Shown piece after piece: positions 25,246 to 35,010 of a stretch of 64,000 nucleotides of DNA; the first letter of the stretch is position 1, and each line of letters starts with the position of its first letter. The notes under the pieces were generated by a model that saw only the letters and a program-made list of their open reading frames with translations, was not told where the DNA came from and did no database searches. The translations under genes and the position numbers were made by a program. This DNA is from Isoetes taiwanensis (Eukaryota; Streptophyta; Lycopodiopsida; Isoetales; Isoetaceae), in assembly GCA_021234155.1 (NCBI GenBank), contig JAJEKV010000125.1, positions 62,001 through 126,000 on the forward strand, read 5' to 3'.

Positions 25246-25249
25246 AATA

Positions 25250-25340
25250 TTCAATGGTTGGTTAATGATTAATGTTCAATGGTTGATACTCAATGGTTGG
25301 TATTCAAATGATTTATGTTCAATGGTTGATATTCAATGGT
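25250..25340 (+). repeat. Short TTCAATGGTTGATA repeats
   Basis: Several copies of (A)TTCAATGGTTGATA follow the left array. The same word recurs at about 28065-28150, just after the right array, and near 29320 and 29745, so it is a second small repeat family inside the MULE. Confidence 0.75.
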
Positions 25341-25492
25341 TGATATTCAAAGGTTGTAAACGTTTACAACATTTTTAGTGAAGCAGCATTTATAGTACAA
25401 CATTTCTGTGTACCCCAAACCCTGTGAATCCTAAAAACCCTGTGAATTGCTTTACAGTTATAGACGTTCACAACATTTTTAGTGAAGCAGGA

Positions 25493-25845
25493 ACCAAATT
25501 GAGTCTGAATTCAAAAGTTTTCAGTCTGTATTTCAGAAAATTTGCCCAGAGGGCTTTACATCTAAATGCCGAACTCACAATTTACTTGAGCCCGGAGGCT
25601 TGAAATCAGAGCCCGAAGGCGAAGGCTTTACAAGAGAAAAAAAACGTTCGAAAAGGCCCGGAGGCCACCAAATTGAGTCTGAATTCAAAAGTTTTCAGTC
25701 TGTATTTCAGAAAATTTGCCGAGAGGGCTTTACATATAAACGCCGAACTCACAATTTACTTCAGCCCGGAGGCTTGAAATCAGAGGCCGAAGGCGAAGGC
25801 TTTACAAGAGAAAAAAAAAGTTCAAAAAAGCCCGGAGGCCTGCAT
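25493..25845 (+). repeat. Tandem duplication, about 176-bp unit
   Basis: Two copies of a unit containing CCAAATTGAGTCTGAATTCA, TTTCAGAAAATTTGCC and GCCCGGAGGCTTGAAATCAG lie head to tail, differing at scattered bases. An open frame (25600-25965) reads through with the repeated peptide EGEGFTREKK, but I have no evidence that it is translated. Confidence 0.85.
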
Positions 25846-25906
25846 GTACAAGAAAAAAACAGGGAGCCCAGCATGTACATTCCTAAACAAAAGGAGGCCC
25901 AAGCTT

Positions 25907-26340
25907 TCACTCTTCTTCTTCCTCTTCTGCATCATCTACAGGTCACGAAACGATTAGAAAATTGAAATGTAAATGAACAAAATTCAAACTTCAAAACTAC
26001 CTTTCAGCCAGAGGAGCCACTCCTCGAAATCCTCCTCTTCATCCTCTGCGGAATCTGCATCCTCTTCATCTTCCTCTGCTTCCTCCGACGAAGACCAGAC
26101 GTTGTCTTCAGGAGATATCCCGCCCTCAAGTTGGGCCGTGAAGAATTCCTGGCTACACAGAGACTCTTCTTCCTCCTCTGATTCGGAATCAGAGGAGGAA
26201 GAGGATGACCACGTATCCACGAGGCTCGCAAAAACCTCAGCCAGGGGTGGGAATTCCACCCGAGGCTCTGTCCGAGGTCTCTTAGAAGAGACCTCGGGTT
26301 CTTCTCCGAAGGCAACAGCGGCAGCGGCAGATCTCTTCAT
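25907..26340 (-). CDS. Acidic Ser/Glu-rich nuclear-type protein, two exons
   Basis: On the minus strand, exon 1 runs 26340-26001 and exon 2 runs 25935-25907. The donor AAAG|GTAGTT and the acceptor CCTGTAG keep the frame, and the protein ends DDAEEEEEE. The protein is about 123 aa. An N-terminal basic patch (SSKRPRTEPR) resembles a nuclear localisation signal. It is followed by PPLAEVFASLVDTW and by long Ser and Asp/Glu runs. A CATATATATG box lies just upstream, at about 26400-26409. I recognise no family. Because the gene sits between the two arrays inside the MULE, it may be an element-encoded accessory protein or a captured gene. The agreement of splice phase with an open frame argues for a real gene. 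Confidence 0.5.
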
Positions 26341-26397
26341 GTTCGGGCAGGGCAGAGGGCAGAGGAAAAAAAAATTGGGGAAGAATGAAACCTTCGC

Positions 26398-26412
26398 GGG
26401 CATATATATGCG
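26398..26412 (-). promoter_or_regulatory. TATA-like box upstream of the acidic gene
   Basis: CATATATATG lies about 60 bp before the ATG of the acidic-protein gene on the minus strand, at a plausible distance for a TATA box with a short leader. Confidence 0.35.
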
Positions 26413-26969
26413 AATTAATACGATAAATCAGAAATTATTTCGTACACCGAATTTAATTATTATTATCCCATAGATTCCTAAAAATCATTATTTCGTACGC
26501 CGAATTTATTAATTATTATCCCATATAATCCTATATATCATTACCAAGGTACACTCCATGCCCCGAAAAGTAGACAATTAGACTCGTAATTAAAAAGTAG
26601 ACCATGGTCCAATATTCTAATAGTGAGAGCGCGTTCGAATGTCATTCAATTATTCTTAGTCATGTTCATGAAAAATTGGAGGGGTGCACTTTGAAGAAAT
26701 AACCATTGGATTTAGAATATGACATTAACATTTGTTCCACTACAATGGCGGAGTTTGATAATGGTAGCATCATCATTTTGAAATGATAATTGTAATAATA
26801 AAATGATGTGCATCATTACTCATTGAAGAAAAGGTCACTACACTAGCAAATTAGTAATGTTTAAGGGTATGCTTAAGGGTATCCCTGATGCTTCGGGCTA
26901 TGCTGCAGGTTGTGTTTAAAGCATAAAAGTAAGTTCAAAACTTTAAATGCCATCATTACATATAAACCT
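26410..26969. other. AT-rich spacer in the MULE
   Basis: No gene is seen. It contains a short duplication: TTATTTCGTACNCCGAATTTA occurs at about 26433-26454 and again at 26489-26510, each followed by TTATTATCCCATA. Confidence 0.5.
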
Positions 26970-27965
26970 ATTGACCCTATGGCCACATTAACCCAAGCCC
27001 ACATTTACCCAAGACCACATTAACCCATGGCCACATTAACATTAAGGCCCATTAACCCAAGGCCACATTAACCCATGGCCACATTAACCCATGGCCACAT
27101 TAACCCAAGGCCACATTAACCCATGGCCACATTAACCCATGGCCACATTAACCCATGACCACATTGACCCTATGGCCACATTAACCCATGGGCCACATTA
27201 ACCCAAGGGCACATCAACCCTATGGCCACATCAACCCAAGACCTCATTAAGCCCATGGCCACATTAACCCATGACCACATTAACCCAAGGCCACATTAAC
27301 CCAAGGGCACATTAAGCCATGGCCACATTAACCCATGGCCACATTAACCCATGACCACATTAACCAGAAGGCCACATTAACCCTATGGCCACATTAACCC
27401 TATGGCCACATTAACCCATGGCCCATTAACCCATGGGCCACATTAACCCAAGGGCACATCAACCCTATGGCCACATCAACCCAAGACCTCATTAAGCACA
27501 TGGCCACATTAACCCATGACCACATTAACCCAAGGCCACATCAACCCAAGACCTCATTAAGCCCATGGCCACATTAACCCATGACCACATTAACCCAAGG
27601 CCACATTAACCCAAGGCCACATTAACCCATGGGCACATTAACCCTATGGCCACATTAACCCTATGGCCACATTAACCCTATGGCCACATTAACCCATGGC
27701 CAATGACCACATTAACCCAAGGCCACATTAACCCAAGTCCACATTGACCCATGGCCCATTGACCCATGACCACATTGACCCAAGGCCACATTAACCCATG
27801 ACCACATTAACCCAGGGCCACATTAACCCATGGGCATATCAACACTATGGCCACATCAACCCAAGACCTCATTAACCCATGGCCACATTAACCCAAGGGC
27901 CACATTAACCCAAGACCACATAAACCCATGGCCACATTAACCCATGGCCACATTAACCCATGACC
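26970..27965 (-). repeat. Right array: unidirectional TGGCCACATTAACCCA satellite
   Basis: Dozens of head-to-tail copies of (T/A)GGCCACATTAACCCA with a period of about 15-16 bp, with variants such as GACCTCATTAAGCCC and GGGCACATCAACCC. Essentially all copies have the orientation of the right TIR, which is the reverse complement of the left TIR word. Blocks such as GGGCACATCAACCCTATGG recur, showing local unequal duplication. Confidence 0.95.
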
Positions 27966-28283
27966 CATGGCTCACGTCTCAATTTCATCCACATTAGGGT
28001 AATTGAATGTTCCATGCTATTTTAAGATAGAATTGTGAAAATTTGCCAAGGCTTCCATTAATGGTTAATATTCAATGGTTAATTGGTTGATATTCAATGG
28101 TTGGTTAAATGGTTCGTTAATGTGGTTAATATTCAATGGTTGGTTAATGATTCAATCAACACGTGGTTAAAAACGTGCGTGGATTGCATACGAAACTTTC
28201 AGGGTAAAAAAGGAACAGTTTCCTGATCCTCCCGTTCGATCTAGTGTCAGGCGACAAGGTTCTTGCAGGCGCCTCTTCTTCCA

Positions 28284-28574
28284 ATGGCCATAACTCGAAG
28301 CCGATGTCCAATCCTTCGAATGTTGAAGGATCTGGCCTCTTCTGCAGGACCTAAGCCCGCCAGTTCTAGGCGCAGGTCTTCGGCGGTGAAATCAGCACCC
28401 CTTACGCCACTCAGGAGGAAGGCAAAGGTATGCAAGAGAAAGCACACGAAGCCAGCACCAGCACTAGCACATCCCAATGAGGAAGCCAGCACTAGCAGGG
28501 AGCCAGAAGCAAAGAAGATGAAGATCCTATGGCCCTATGGCCACATTAACCCCACGAGCCTTTGGCCACATTAA
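28284..28574 (+). CDS. Basic, nuclear-type short protein frame running into the array
   Basis: From ATG 28284 the frame encodes MAITRSRCPILRMLKDLASS, then Ser/Arg/Lys-rich sequence with RRKAKVCKRKHTKP, a likely nuclear localisation signal, and EASTSREPEAKKMKI. The last codons are made of the satellite (reading LWPYGHINPTSLWPH), so the original C-terminus has been replaced or the frame ends in the array. A GC-rich leader precedes it. No family is recognised. Together with the acidic minus-strand gene it may be a second element-encoded protein, but that is inference. Confidence 0.4.
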   Translation: MAITRSRCPILRMLKDLASSAGPKPASSRRRSSAVKSAPLTPLRRKAKVCKRKHTKPAPALAHPNEEASTSREPEAKKMKILWPYGHINPTSLWPH

Positions 28575-28952
28575 CCCTATGGCCCCTAGGGCCACATTAA
28601 CCCTATGGCCACATTAACCCTAGGGCCACATTAACCCTATGACCACATTAACCCATGACCCTATGATCTATGGCCACATTAACCATATGGCCACATTAAC
28701 CCTAGGGCCACATTAACCCATGACCCTATGACCCTATGGCCACATTAACCCCACGAGCCTTTGGCCACATTAACCCTATGGCCACATTAACCCAAGGCCA
28801 CATTAACCTATGGCCACATAAACCCATGGCCACATGGCCACATTAACACAGTGTCTACATTAACCCTATGGCCACATTAACCCTATGGCCACATTAACCC
28901 AAGGGTACATTAACCCATGGCCACATTAACCTATGGCCACATAAACCCATGG
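28520..28952 (-). repeat. Right array, second block
   Basis: Continues the TGGCCACATTAACCCTA satellite after the basic frame, again mainly in the right-TIR orientation. A segment with CCCACGAGCCTTTGGCC is duplicated at about 28552 and 28751. Confidence 0.93.
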
Positions 28953-29840
28953 CCACATGGCCACATTAACACAGTGTCCACATTAACCCATTGGCCACAT
29001 TAATCCATTGGCCACATTAACCCATTGCCCATATTAACCCATTGCCCACATTAACCCTTTGGCCACATTAACCACCATGGGTTAATGTGGCCATGGCTTA
29101 ATGTGGCCAGTTTAGGCCATGGCTACATTAAACCATGGCCACATTAACCCATGGCCACATTAAACCATAGTGGTTAATGTGGCCACCTTAAGTCATGGCT
29201 ACATTAACCATGGCCATATTAAACGATAATGGTTAATGTGACCACTTTAGCCCATGGCCACATTAACCCTAAGTGTTAGTGGCTTTTCCTTTAAAGTGTG
29301 CTACCATGGTATAAAGTGTGGTATTCAATGGTTGGCACATGACCACACTAACCTATTGCCACATGGCCACATTAACACAGTGTCCACATTAACCCATTGG
29401 CCACATTAATCCATTGGCCACATTAACCCATTGCCCACATTAACCCATTGCCCACATTAACCCTTTGGCCACATTAACCACCATGGGTTAATGTGGCCAT
29501 GGCTTAATGTGGCCAATGGTTAATGTGGCCAGTTTAGGCCATGGCTACATTAAACCATGGCCACATTAACCCATGGCCACATTAAACCATAGTGGTTAAT
29601 GTGGCCACCTTAAGTCATGGCTACATTAACCATGGCCACATTAAACGATAATGGTTAATGTGACCACTTTAGCCCATGGCCACATTAACCCTAAGTGTTA
29701 GTGGCTTTTCCTTTAAAGTGTGCTACCATGGTATAAAGTGTGGTATTCAATGGTTGGCACATGACCACACTAACCTATTGCCACATTAATCTATGGCCAC
29801 ATTAACCCATGGCCACCTTAACCCATTTTGGTTAATGTGG
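28953..29840. repeat. Two 406-bp repeats with the motif in both orientations
   Basis: A unit starting CCACATGGCCACATTAACAC at 28953 repeats at 29359 (period 406), with only small differences. The second copy has an extra AATGGTTAATGTGGCC and ends near 29784. Each unit carries the motif in both orientations (for example ACCACCATGGGTTAATGTGG) plus a non-motif tail, GTGTTAGTGGCTTTTCCTTT. It is the youngest-looking part of the arrays. Confidence 0.92.
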
Positions 29841-30114
29841 CCACTGTAGTTTAGTCAACATACAATTACAACAGTAATAGAGTTCAATAGTATGATATAA
29901 TATATTTCAAAGGTAATACAAGGCTAATGGTAATTCAATCCGAAACAAACCCGGATCCTGCATGGCCCCCTGCCCACGCTCTCGACGTTAACTTCAGGGC
30001 GGATATGGACTCCCACCACAACATGTGGTCGAGGACTTCGCAAAGACTTGCATCAAACCCAAGAAGACATCTTGATGAGGCGCTTCTTCTCCAACTTTGC
30101 GTGTCTCATACAGT
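29841..30114. other. Non-repetitive MULE interior
   Basis: Unique sequence between the arrays and the spliced minus-strand gene. It probably includes the 3' UTR of that gene. No further gene is seen. Confidence 0.4.
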
Positions 30115-30816
30115 TTAACAAAACAGGGCTTGAGTGTTGCCCTGCCACAGGAAGTCCAAAGCCAGCAATTTCTTCAATGCCTTGGCTTGGATAATGCGCA
30201 TTTTCAACTCAGCTATCATTGCTCCCTCTGTCGGCCTATCATTGTCATCTATGTAATGCCGGGGCTGGTTCAAGTTGATCTCACCTTTCTCCACTCTCTC
30301 TGTATAAATAAAACGTGTAGCTACAATCAAATCACAACCACAAATAAACAATTCATATGAAGGAAAAAAAGCAGATGCTCACTTGTAAATGTGTGGATAC
30401 TGTTATTCTCTGCAAGAATTGTTCCAACGTCCTCCTGAAGCCAATTCAAGTGAACCACGACATCTTCAATAGTGTGAACATTGGGGACACTGCACTCAGC
30501 AAGCTGTTGCTGGTCCTCACCATGTTTCTTCGATTGCTTGATCTCAACTGAATTGAAACCCAATGAATTGCCTTAAACCTTAACCCACGACATCCCATAT
30601 ATACCCTAAACCCATGACCGTTGTAGTGACCGTTGTGGTGGACATTTTGAAAATCTATGGCCACATTAATCCCCTCGATTGATGGCCACATTAACCATGG
30701 GTGACCATGTGACATTACCTGAAATGGAAGTGAAATAAAATCGTCTAGTTCGCTTGGTATGGCAACGTACGTGGCCGGGCCGTTGAAGTTGAAGGGACAG
30801 AAAGCGATGATATGAC
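30115..30816 (-). CDS. Spliced unknown gene or gene fragment inside the MULE
   Basis: On the minus strand, exons 30816-30719, 30536-30383 and 30299-30115 join in phase, with donors GTAATG and GTGAGC and acceptors CTGCAG, ATCAAG and ATACAG. The open frame includes GPATYVAIPSELDDFISLPF, then VPNVHTIEDVVVHLNWLQED, then RHYIDDNDRPTEGAMIAELK, and ends ALDFLWQGNTQALFC. The first exon opens in mid-codon, so an upstream exon is missing or lies in the TIR. I recognise no family. Lying next to the right TIR, it may be a captured host fragment (Pack-MULE style) or an element gene transcribed inward from the TIR. The 30536 acceptor is the weakest call. Confidence 0.42.
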
Positions 30817-30828
30817 TGCAGGACAGAA

Positions 30829-31079
30829 ATGATTCGGTTCAAGGGACTTCTGCAGGTACGGTTGGCAGGTTGCAGTTAATGCGGATTTGGCATGGCATGG
30901 CAAGTAGCATGGGATATCCCGCATGGCTGCTCTCGCATGGCATCCTGCCCCATGAATGGGTTAATGCGCCAAAACCCCATGGCCATCAATCGGATGGATG
31001 GCGGGCATGGCAATGTAGTGGTTGATAACGGGAAATCTGGCCACATTAACCAGATCCCGCTTGAGATATACGGACTTCC
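30829..31079 (-). repeat. MULE right terminal inverted repeat
   Basis: Reverse complement of the left TIR over about 250 bp. The outermost 57 bases are conserved, and the interior has diverged with extra copies of short CATGGC words. It contains TGGCCACATTAACC at 31038-31051, that is bases 29-42 from the end. Confidence 0.93.
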
Positions 31080-31088
31080 TTCGGTAGG
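31080..31088. repeat. 9-bp target site duplication, right (TTCGGTAGG)
   Basis: Identical to 20378-20386, directly after the right TIR. Confidence 0.95.
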
Positions 31089-31760
31089 CCAGATTGCATT
31101 TGCTTTAGCAGGGCATAACGTTGTTTTAGAGATCCAAGTCACAATGCCACTGAACAGAAACCTTCTAAGGTTGCCATGTGGAGGGGTGGCCTTGTTGCTC
31201 ATATAATTATTGCATCATGCTACTTGCTGACTGCCACTATATGTGATATTCTTAAGAAGCATGCCAACATGTTGCTCCTCCTCAGCTTTCCAACGCCACT
31301 TGTTACAACGGCAACTCTAATGCTAGTCTTCCACATGGTTGAGAGCTATCAGGTATGTTAAATAGTAAGTTTTGCACAATTTCATAGATAAGAAGGAAGA
31401 AAAGGGGTTCTGATGATCTCAATCAAAACATGCAGATACATGCAATGCCGCTTTTTAACAAGCTTGAAGAATTCATTGAGAAGAGTATACATGAGAAACC
31501 AAAACTTTCCCTATCAAGACTACGATCTGAGCAAATGTTCTTGACGATGCAATGAACGGGACAGTGACTGTTCGGTCCCTGCCCCTTGGCTGGGTTTGTC
31601 ATGACAAGGTAGTCTTTTATAAAAGTAATACATTGGCATTACTTTCTAGAATTACGTCATATCATAAATATAGGTTGAAAAGCAAGGCGCCCACTTCTAC
31701 AGAGTAACAATCTCACCAGCACAGGCGCTGGCTGGGGTAGTTGAAGGATTCTATTAAGCA
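31089..31760 (+). pseudogene. LHT-like amino acid transporter, right part, frameshifted
   Basis: QIAFALAGHNVVLEIQVTMP continues the exon cut by the MULE. A one-base frame change near 31150 is then needed to read EQKPSKVAMWRG, then LVAHIIIASCYLLTATI, and ATLMLVFHMVESYQ up to the donor at 31353. The next exon starts at 31436 (IHAMPLFNKLEEFIEKSIHE) and meets a stop at about 31553. All these blocks match LHT transporters (KPSKxxMWRGVVVAY, YAMPVFDMLE), plasma-membrane carriers of amino acids, but the middle helices are degraded. The locus was therefore probably decaying independently of the MULE. Two later open stretches (31552-31608, LPLGWVCHDK, and 31674-31757, FYRVTISPAQALAGVVEGFY) have splice-like borders but do not resemble the transporter. 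Confidence 0.8.
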
Positions 31761-33430
31761 TCATTTATTATACTGAAGTGAGTACTAGCTAAAAAATTTA
31801 ATTCTCTTCTCTCATACAGTATGTTGGAGCCAAACCTAAACCTTTGAGAATGACTCTACACACAAGCATATAAGCAAGGGACATATATTGTCAGGAACAA
31901 GGCAGGAACAAGGCATGCTGCCTGTTTGTCTCTTGTTCTCTTCATTCCTTTCTCTCCAGACTCCACCTAGGCCTAACCACCTTAGAAGGGATTTACAATT
32001 CTCTTTAGCTGCAGCTGATTACTGAGTTCTCAATTCTCAGAGTTGCAACTCGAATGTGCTAAGAAATTCACAAGCATTTGTATTCACAAAAGATACTCAC
32101 TTCCAAAAGACACCTTATTGTATCCAGCATGTAACACAGACATAAAGCTTCTTTGCCCTATTCTCTTCTTCGTATTCCGTCAGAAAGCGGAGACGATTTT
32201 AGGACCTTGGTTCCTATGTCATGACAGGGGTAAAGCTTACAGTAAGCAGAATTGTGAAGATGTCATTGCCAATGCTGGCATTGTTGGGTACATTGCATCA
32301 GTCTATTGATTTTCTGTCACATTTTTTTTTTCATGAAGCCTGCATTCAGTTAAATGCAAAGCTTACGTCAGTTTTTGAAGTTGGCATGTTCATTTGTTGT
32401 GTTATTTTCAAAGGACCGCTCATCTTTATAAGAAATATCCCAGGTTCTTAGGGCTTTTGGGGAGAAATATAATTTAACTGATTATGATTTATGAAGTCTC
32501 CAAAGCTTGGTGATGACGCACCTGCAAATTCCTGATGACGCATCTGCAAATTCCTGAAGGCAAAATAGGCAATCATAAAGAAATTGACTTTGATCAAACG
32601 CATTATTTAGACTAACGCCTACTGATTGTCCAGCCAGATCTTTATACTAGGATTGAAATGTCAATCATGTGATGTGCCTTTCCCATTCGTGCCTATTGTG
32701 CATCTCAATGGCTTATTCTGTCTTTCATTTGTTCTTTATGAAGGGCAAGGTCCGTTGAACCAACTAATTCTTTGGCATATCTATGTTGCATATTAATAAA
32801 AGATGTTTTATTTATGGTTTTGTAAATAGTAGTGAACATATTTGTTCAACTTGCATATCTATTTGCAAAGGGTTCTCTGAGAATTGCATTTGTACAAATA
32901 AGGTACTTCTCCACTGTTTAATCATTTATGGCAGTACATTAGTTGGAGCTTCTGATATGTTTGACATTGCTGCAAATGCATTAGGTGCGGTTTTCATTTT
33001 TCTACTAATCTGTCTGACCATTATGTAATGGATGTACTCTAAAGTATAGCATGTGACAAGCTTCGAAGCTTTGGGCTTTAACCATAAAATATTCAATGTT
33101 TGAGTTTCCTGCCATTTCAAGCAAAGAGAATCTTATGCAGTGTATTACAGAAAGATATATATACATTTGGCTGTTGTTTTCCATGCAAACTGGAAATTTA
33201 TGAAGGCACATAGATGAACCTTTTTTATATTATTACTATACATTTTATGGAAGAAGAAAAGAGAAAGTTCCATTCAAACGCAATAGACGTCTCTAATCAA
33301 GCATTGCCGCCTATCTATGCCTAATCATGCTTTTACAACTTGTAATAAGCTTTGTATTCAAAATAAAATAAGACACGTTGAGCAAAGCCAAGCTTCCTCA
33401 AATGAAATACAAAGGGAAAAAGAACACCAA
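31761..33430. other. Non-coding stretch, no gene recognised
   Basis: Only short frames occur. A 24-bp direct repeat, GATGACGCAYCTGCAAATTC, occurs at 32513 and 32533, and AGGAACAAGGC occurs twice near 31893. Confidence 0.4.
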
Positions 33431-33439
33431 ATACTATTG

Positions 33440-33610
33440 TCTAATGACACCATGCTTAGTATCTAACAAGCAAGTTTAACCTTGCCAAAGTCTTCTGTCG
33501 GATGCTACACTTCATATCTAAGAAGTTTAACCTTACCAGAGTCTTCTCTCTAATAACACTACGCTTAGATATCTAACAAGTTTAACCTTGCTAAAGCCTT
33601 CTAGTGTGCC
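33440..33610. repeat. Diverged tandem repeat, about 60-66-bp unit
   Basis: Three diverged copies of a unit with TATCTAACAAG and AAGTTTAACCTTGCCAAAGTC lie in tandem. No coding potential is seen. Confidence 0.6.
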
Positions 33611-33724
33611 TTTTGCTAGTTTTTTTTTTTTTTTTTCCCCTTATGTAATTATCTTTTTGCTGAAGTCTTGAAGCTCCATGAGCTGTTTTGGCAAGGCTTG
33701 GCCAGGCATATACTCTGTTATGAA

Positions 33725-34015
33725 TATTATTATGAACATAAGAAACTTACTGTCTAAGATTCTGTCATAGTCTTAGTGTTAATAATTCTTTAAGAATCTC
33801 GTTGTCTTATTCTGATATGAATATCATGAACTTAAGAATCTGATATGAACATTATGAACGTAAGAATCCTATTGTCTCGGGTTTTGTCACAGTCTTAGTG
33901 TTAATAATTTTTTAAGAATCCTATTGTTGTAGTCTGATATGAACATTATGAACTTATGAAGCTGATATGAAGATTATAAACTTAAGAATCTTATTGTTTC
34001 AGGTTTTGTCATAAT
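33725..34015. repeat. Diverged tandem repeat with TATGAACATTATGAACTTAA
   Basis: Two to three copies of a unit of roughly 120 bp contain GTCTTAGTGTTAATAATT, TTTAAGAATC and GATATGAACATTATGAAC. The third copy is partial. Confidence 0.65.
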
Positions 34016-34609
34016 TTATATGCCTCGGACTGTAATGAACAAGTTGCACTTTGGTTTATACATTCACAGACTAAAACATTCCAAGGAGTTGTGTCCAATG
34101 CACATCATATCACAATTTGAGTGATGCACTTACAATATTGTGAACTGAATGTGTTCACAACATGGTTCACTCAAATAACAACGTGTCTGAATTAACATGT
34201 CCAGTATATTTAATGTACAGACTTGATTAATAAATTAATTTGACACCAAATTAGAGTGCCCGCTCACACTCTTGTGGATGCTGAGAGCTGCTGATATGCA
34301 TGTGGCTTTCATCAATTGTCTCATCATTGTCGTATGCATCTTCAACATCTGTCCTTGCTTCAACTTCAACATCAAATGCTAGTGTGCAGCTAGATACCTA
34401 CATGAGCTAGGGTTGTTTAGTTCACAACAGAATGAATAAGGATGAACATGTGAATACCAATCCTTACCTCAGCAATTTCTTTCCTCCATGCAACCGCAAA
34501 TTCAACATCCATGCCTCAAAGACCTATAGATGCTCAAGACCTTAAAGATACTGCAAGTATTGCTACTATTCTATTCTATTCTACTAGATCGATTCAAGAT
34601 TCCAAACTG

Positions 34610-34726
34610 TTGCGATTATTCTGTTATAATTGAACAATGTATTAATTCTCACACTTTATTCACTGGATATTTCACTTCATATTATAAGACACACGGCAAA
34701 TTACAAAATCTAATAAAGATTTGAAA
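34610..34726. repeat. Diverged direct repeat, left copy
   Basis: Shares TTCACTGGATATTTCA, TATTATAA, ACAAATTAYA and AATAAAGATTTGAAATCATG with 35645-35770. Divergence is considerable. The SINE B copy starts just after this left copy, which may mean it inserted next to it. Confidence 0.6.
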
Positions 34727-34734
34727 TCATGTAT

Positions 34735-35010
34735 CCCAAGTGCTGGCCGGTCGGTTCGATCCCTTGGCTCCTACCTCCAGGAGATTTTGGATATGCGGAC
34801 TCACCTCTGCCCCCGGGTGCCTACCTGAGGTGCCGGAAATTCATGTGTATTGTACAGCTGCCAGCAAGCTTGTTGCTGCGACGGTTTTTCCCTCCTAAGA
34901 GGGGGTTTTTTAATCCGGGTAGCAACGACCTTGCTGCACCCGTGTAATTTGGGTCCCATAGGCCGATTGGCCTCCGCGGACGATAAAATAACCTTCCTTC
35001 CTTCCTCTCG
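34735..35010 (+). mobile_element. SINE (family B), plus strand
   Basis: A Pol III box B-like word, GGTTCGATCCC, lies near 34756. It is followed by a conserved body (CGGTTTTTCCCTCC, GGGTTTTTTAATCC, TTTGGGTCCCATAGGCC) and a simple tail, CCTTCCTTCCTTCC. The body is shared with reverse-complement copies at 2232-2312 and 57722-57880, so it is a dispersed family. A clear box A was not found, so the copy may be 5'-truncated, and target duplications were not identified. SINEs are non-coding and use LINE enzymes. Confidence 0.65.

Larger units (their letters stand above)
20387..31079 (+). mobile_element. 10.7-kb Mutator-like element (MULE) with internal TIR-motif arrays
   Basis: The ends are defined by long terminal inverted repeats starting GGAAGTCCGTATATCTCAAG on both sides and by perfect 9-bp direct repeats. 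The interior, left to right, holds a short possible first exon (20815), sparse motif copies (21180-21490), a broken MULE/SWIM transposase (21640-23270), a hairpin-type array (23850-25245), a 176-bp tandem duplication (25493-25845), an acidic-protein gene on the minus strand (25907-26340), a unidirectional array (26970-27965), a basic-protein frame (28284-28574), further arrays (28520-29840) and a spliced minus-strand gene (30115-30816). The motif GGTTAATGTGGCCA lies at bases 29-42 of both TIRs and is the unit of the arrays. The element sits inside an LHT-like exon. Because its transposase frame is broken, this copy probably depends on another source for movement. Confidence 0.95.

Noticed and set aside
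25600-25965. 121-codon plus-strand frame with EGEGFTREKK repeats
   Set aside because: The frame is created by the 176-bp tandem duplication and resembles no protein. Open by composition rather than by constraint, as far as can be judged.
26004-26473. Plus-strand Ser-rich frames opposite the acidic gene
   Set aside because: They are the complement of Glu/Ser repeats. Only the minus strand has an in-phase intron and an upstream TATA-like box.
23849-29840. CRISPR-like array
   Set aside because: The repeats are in a plant transposon, spacers are not unique and the unit is the transposon's terminal word. It is a satellite, not CRISPR.
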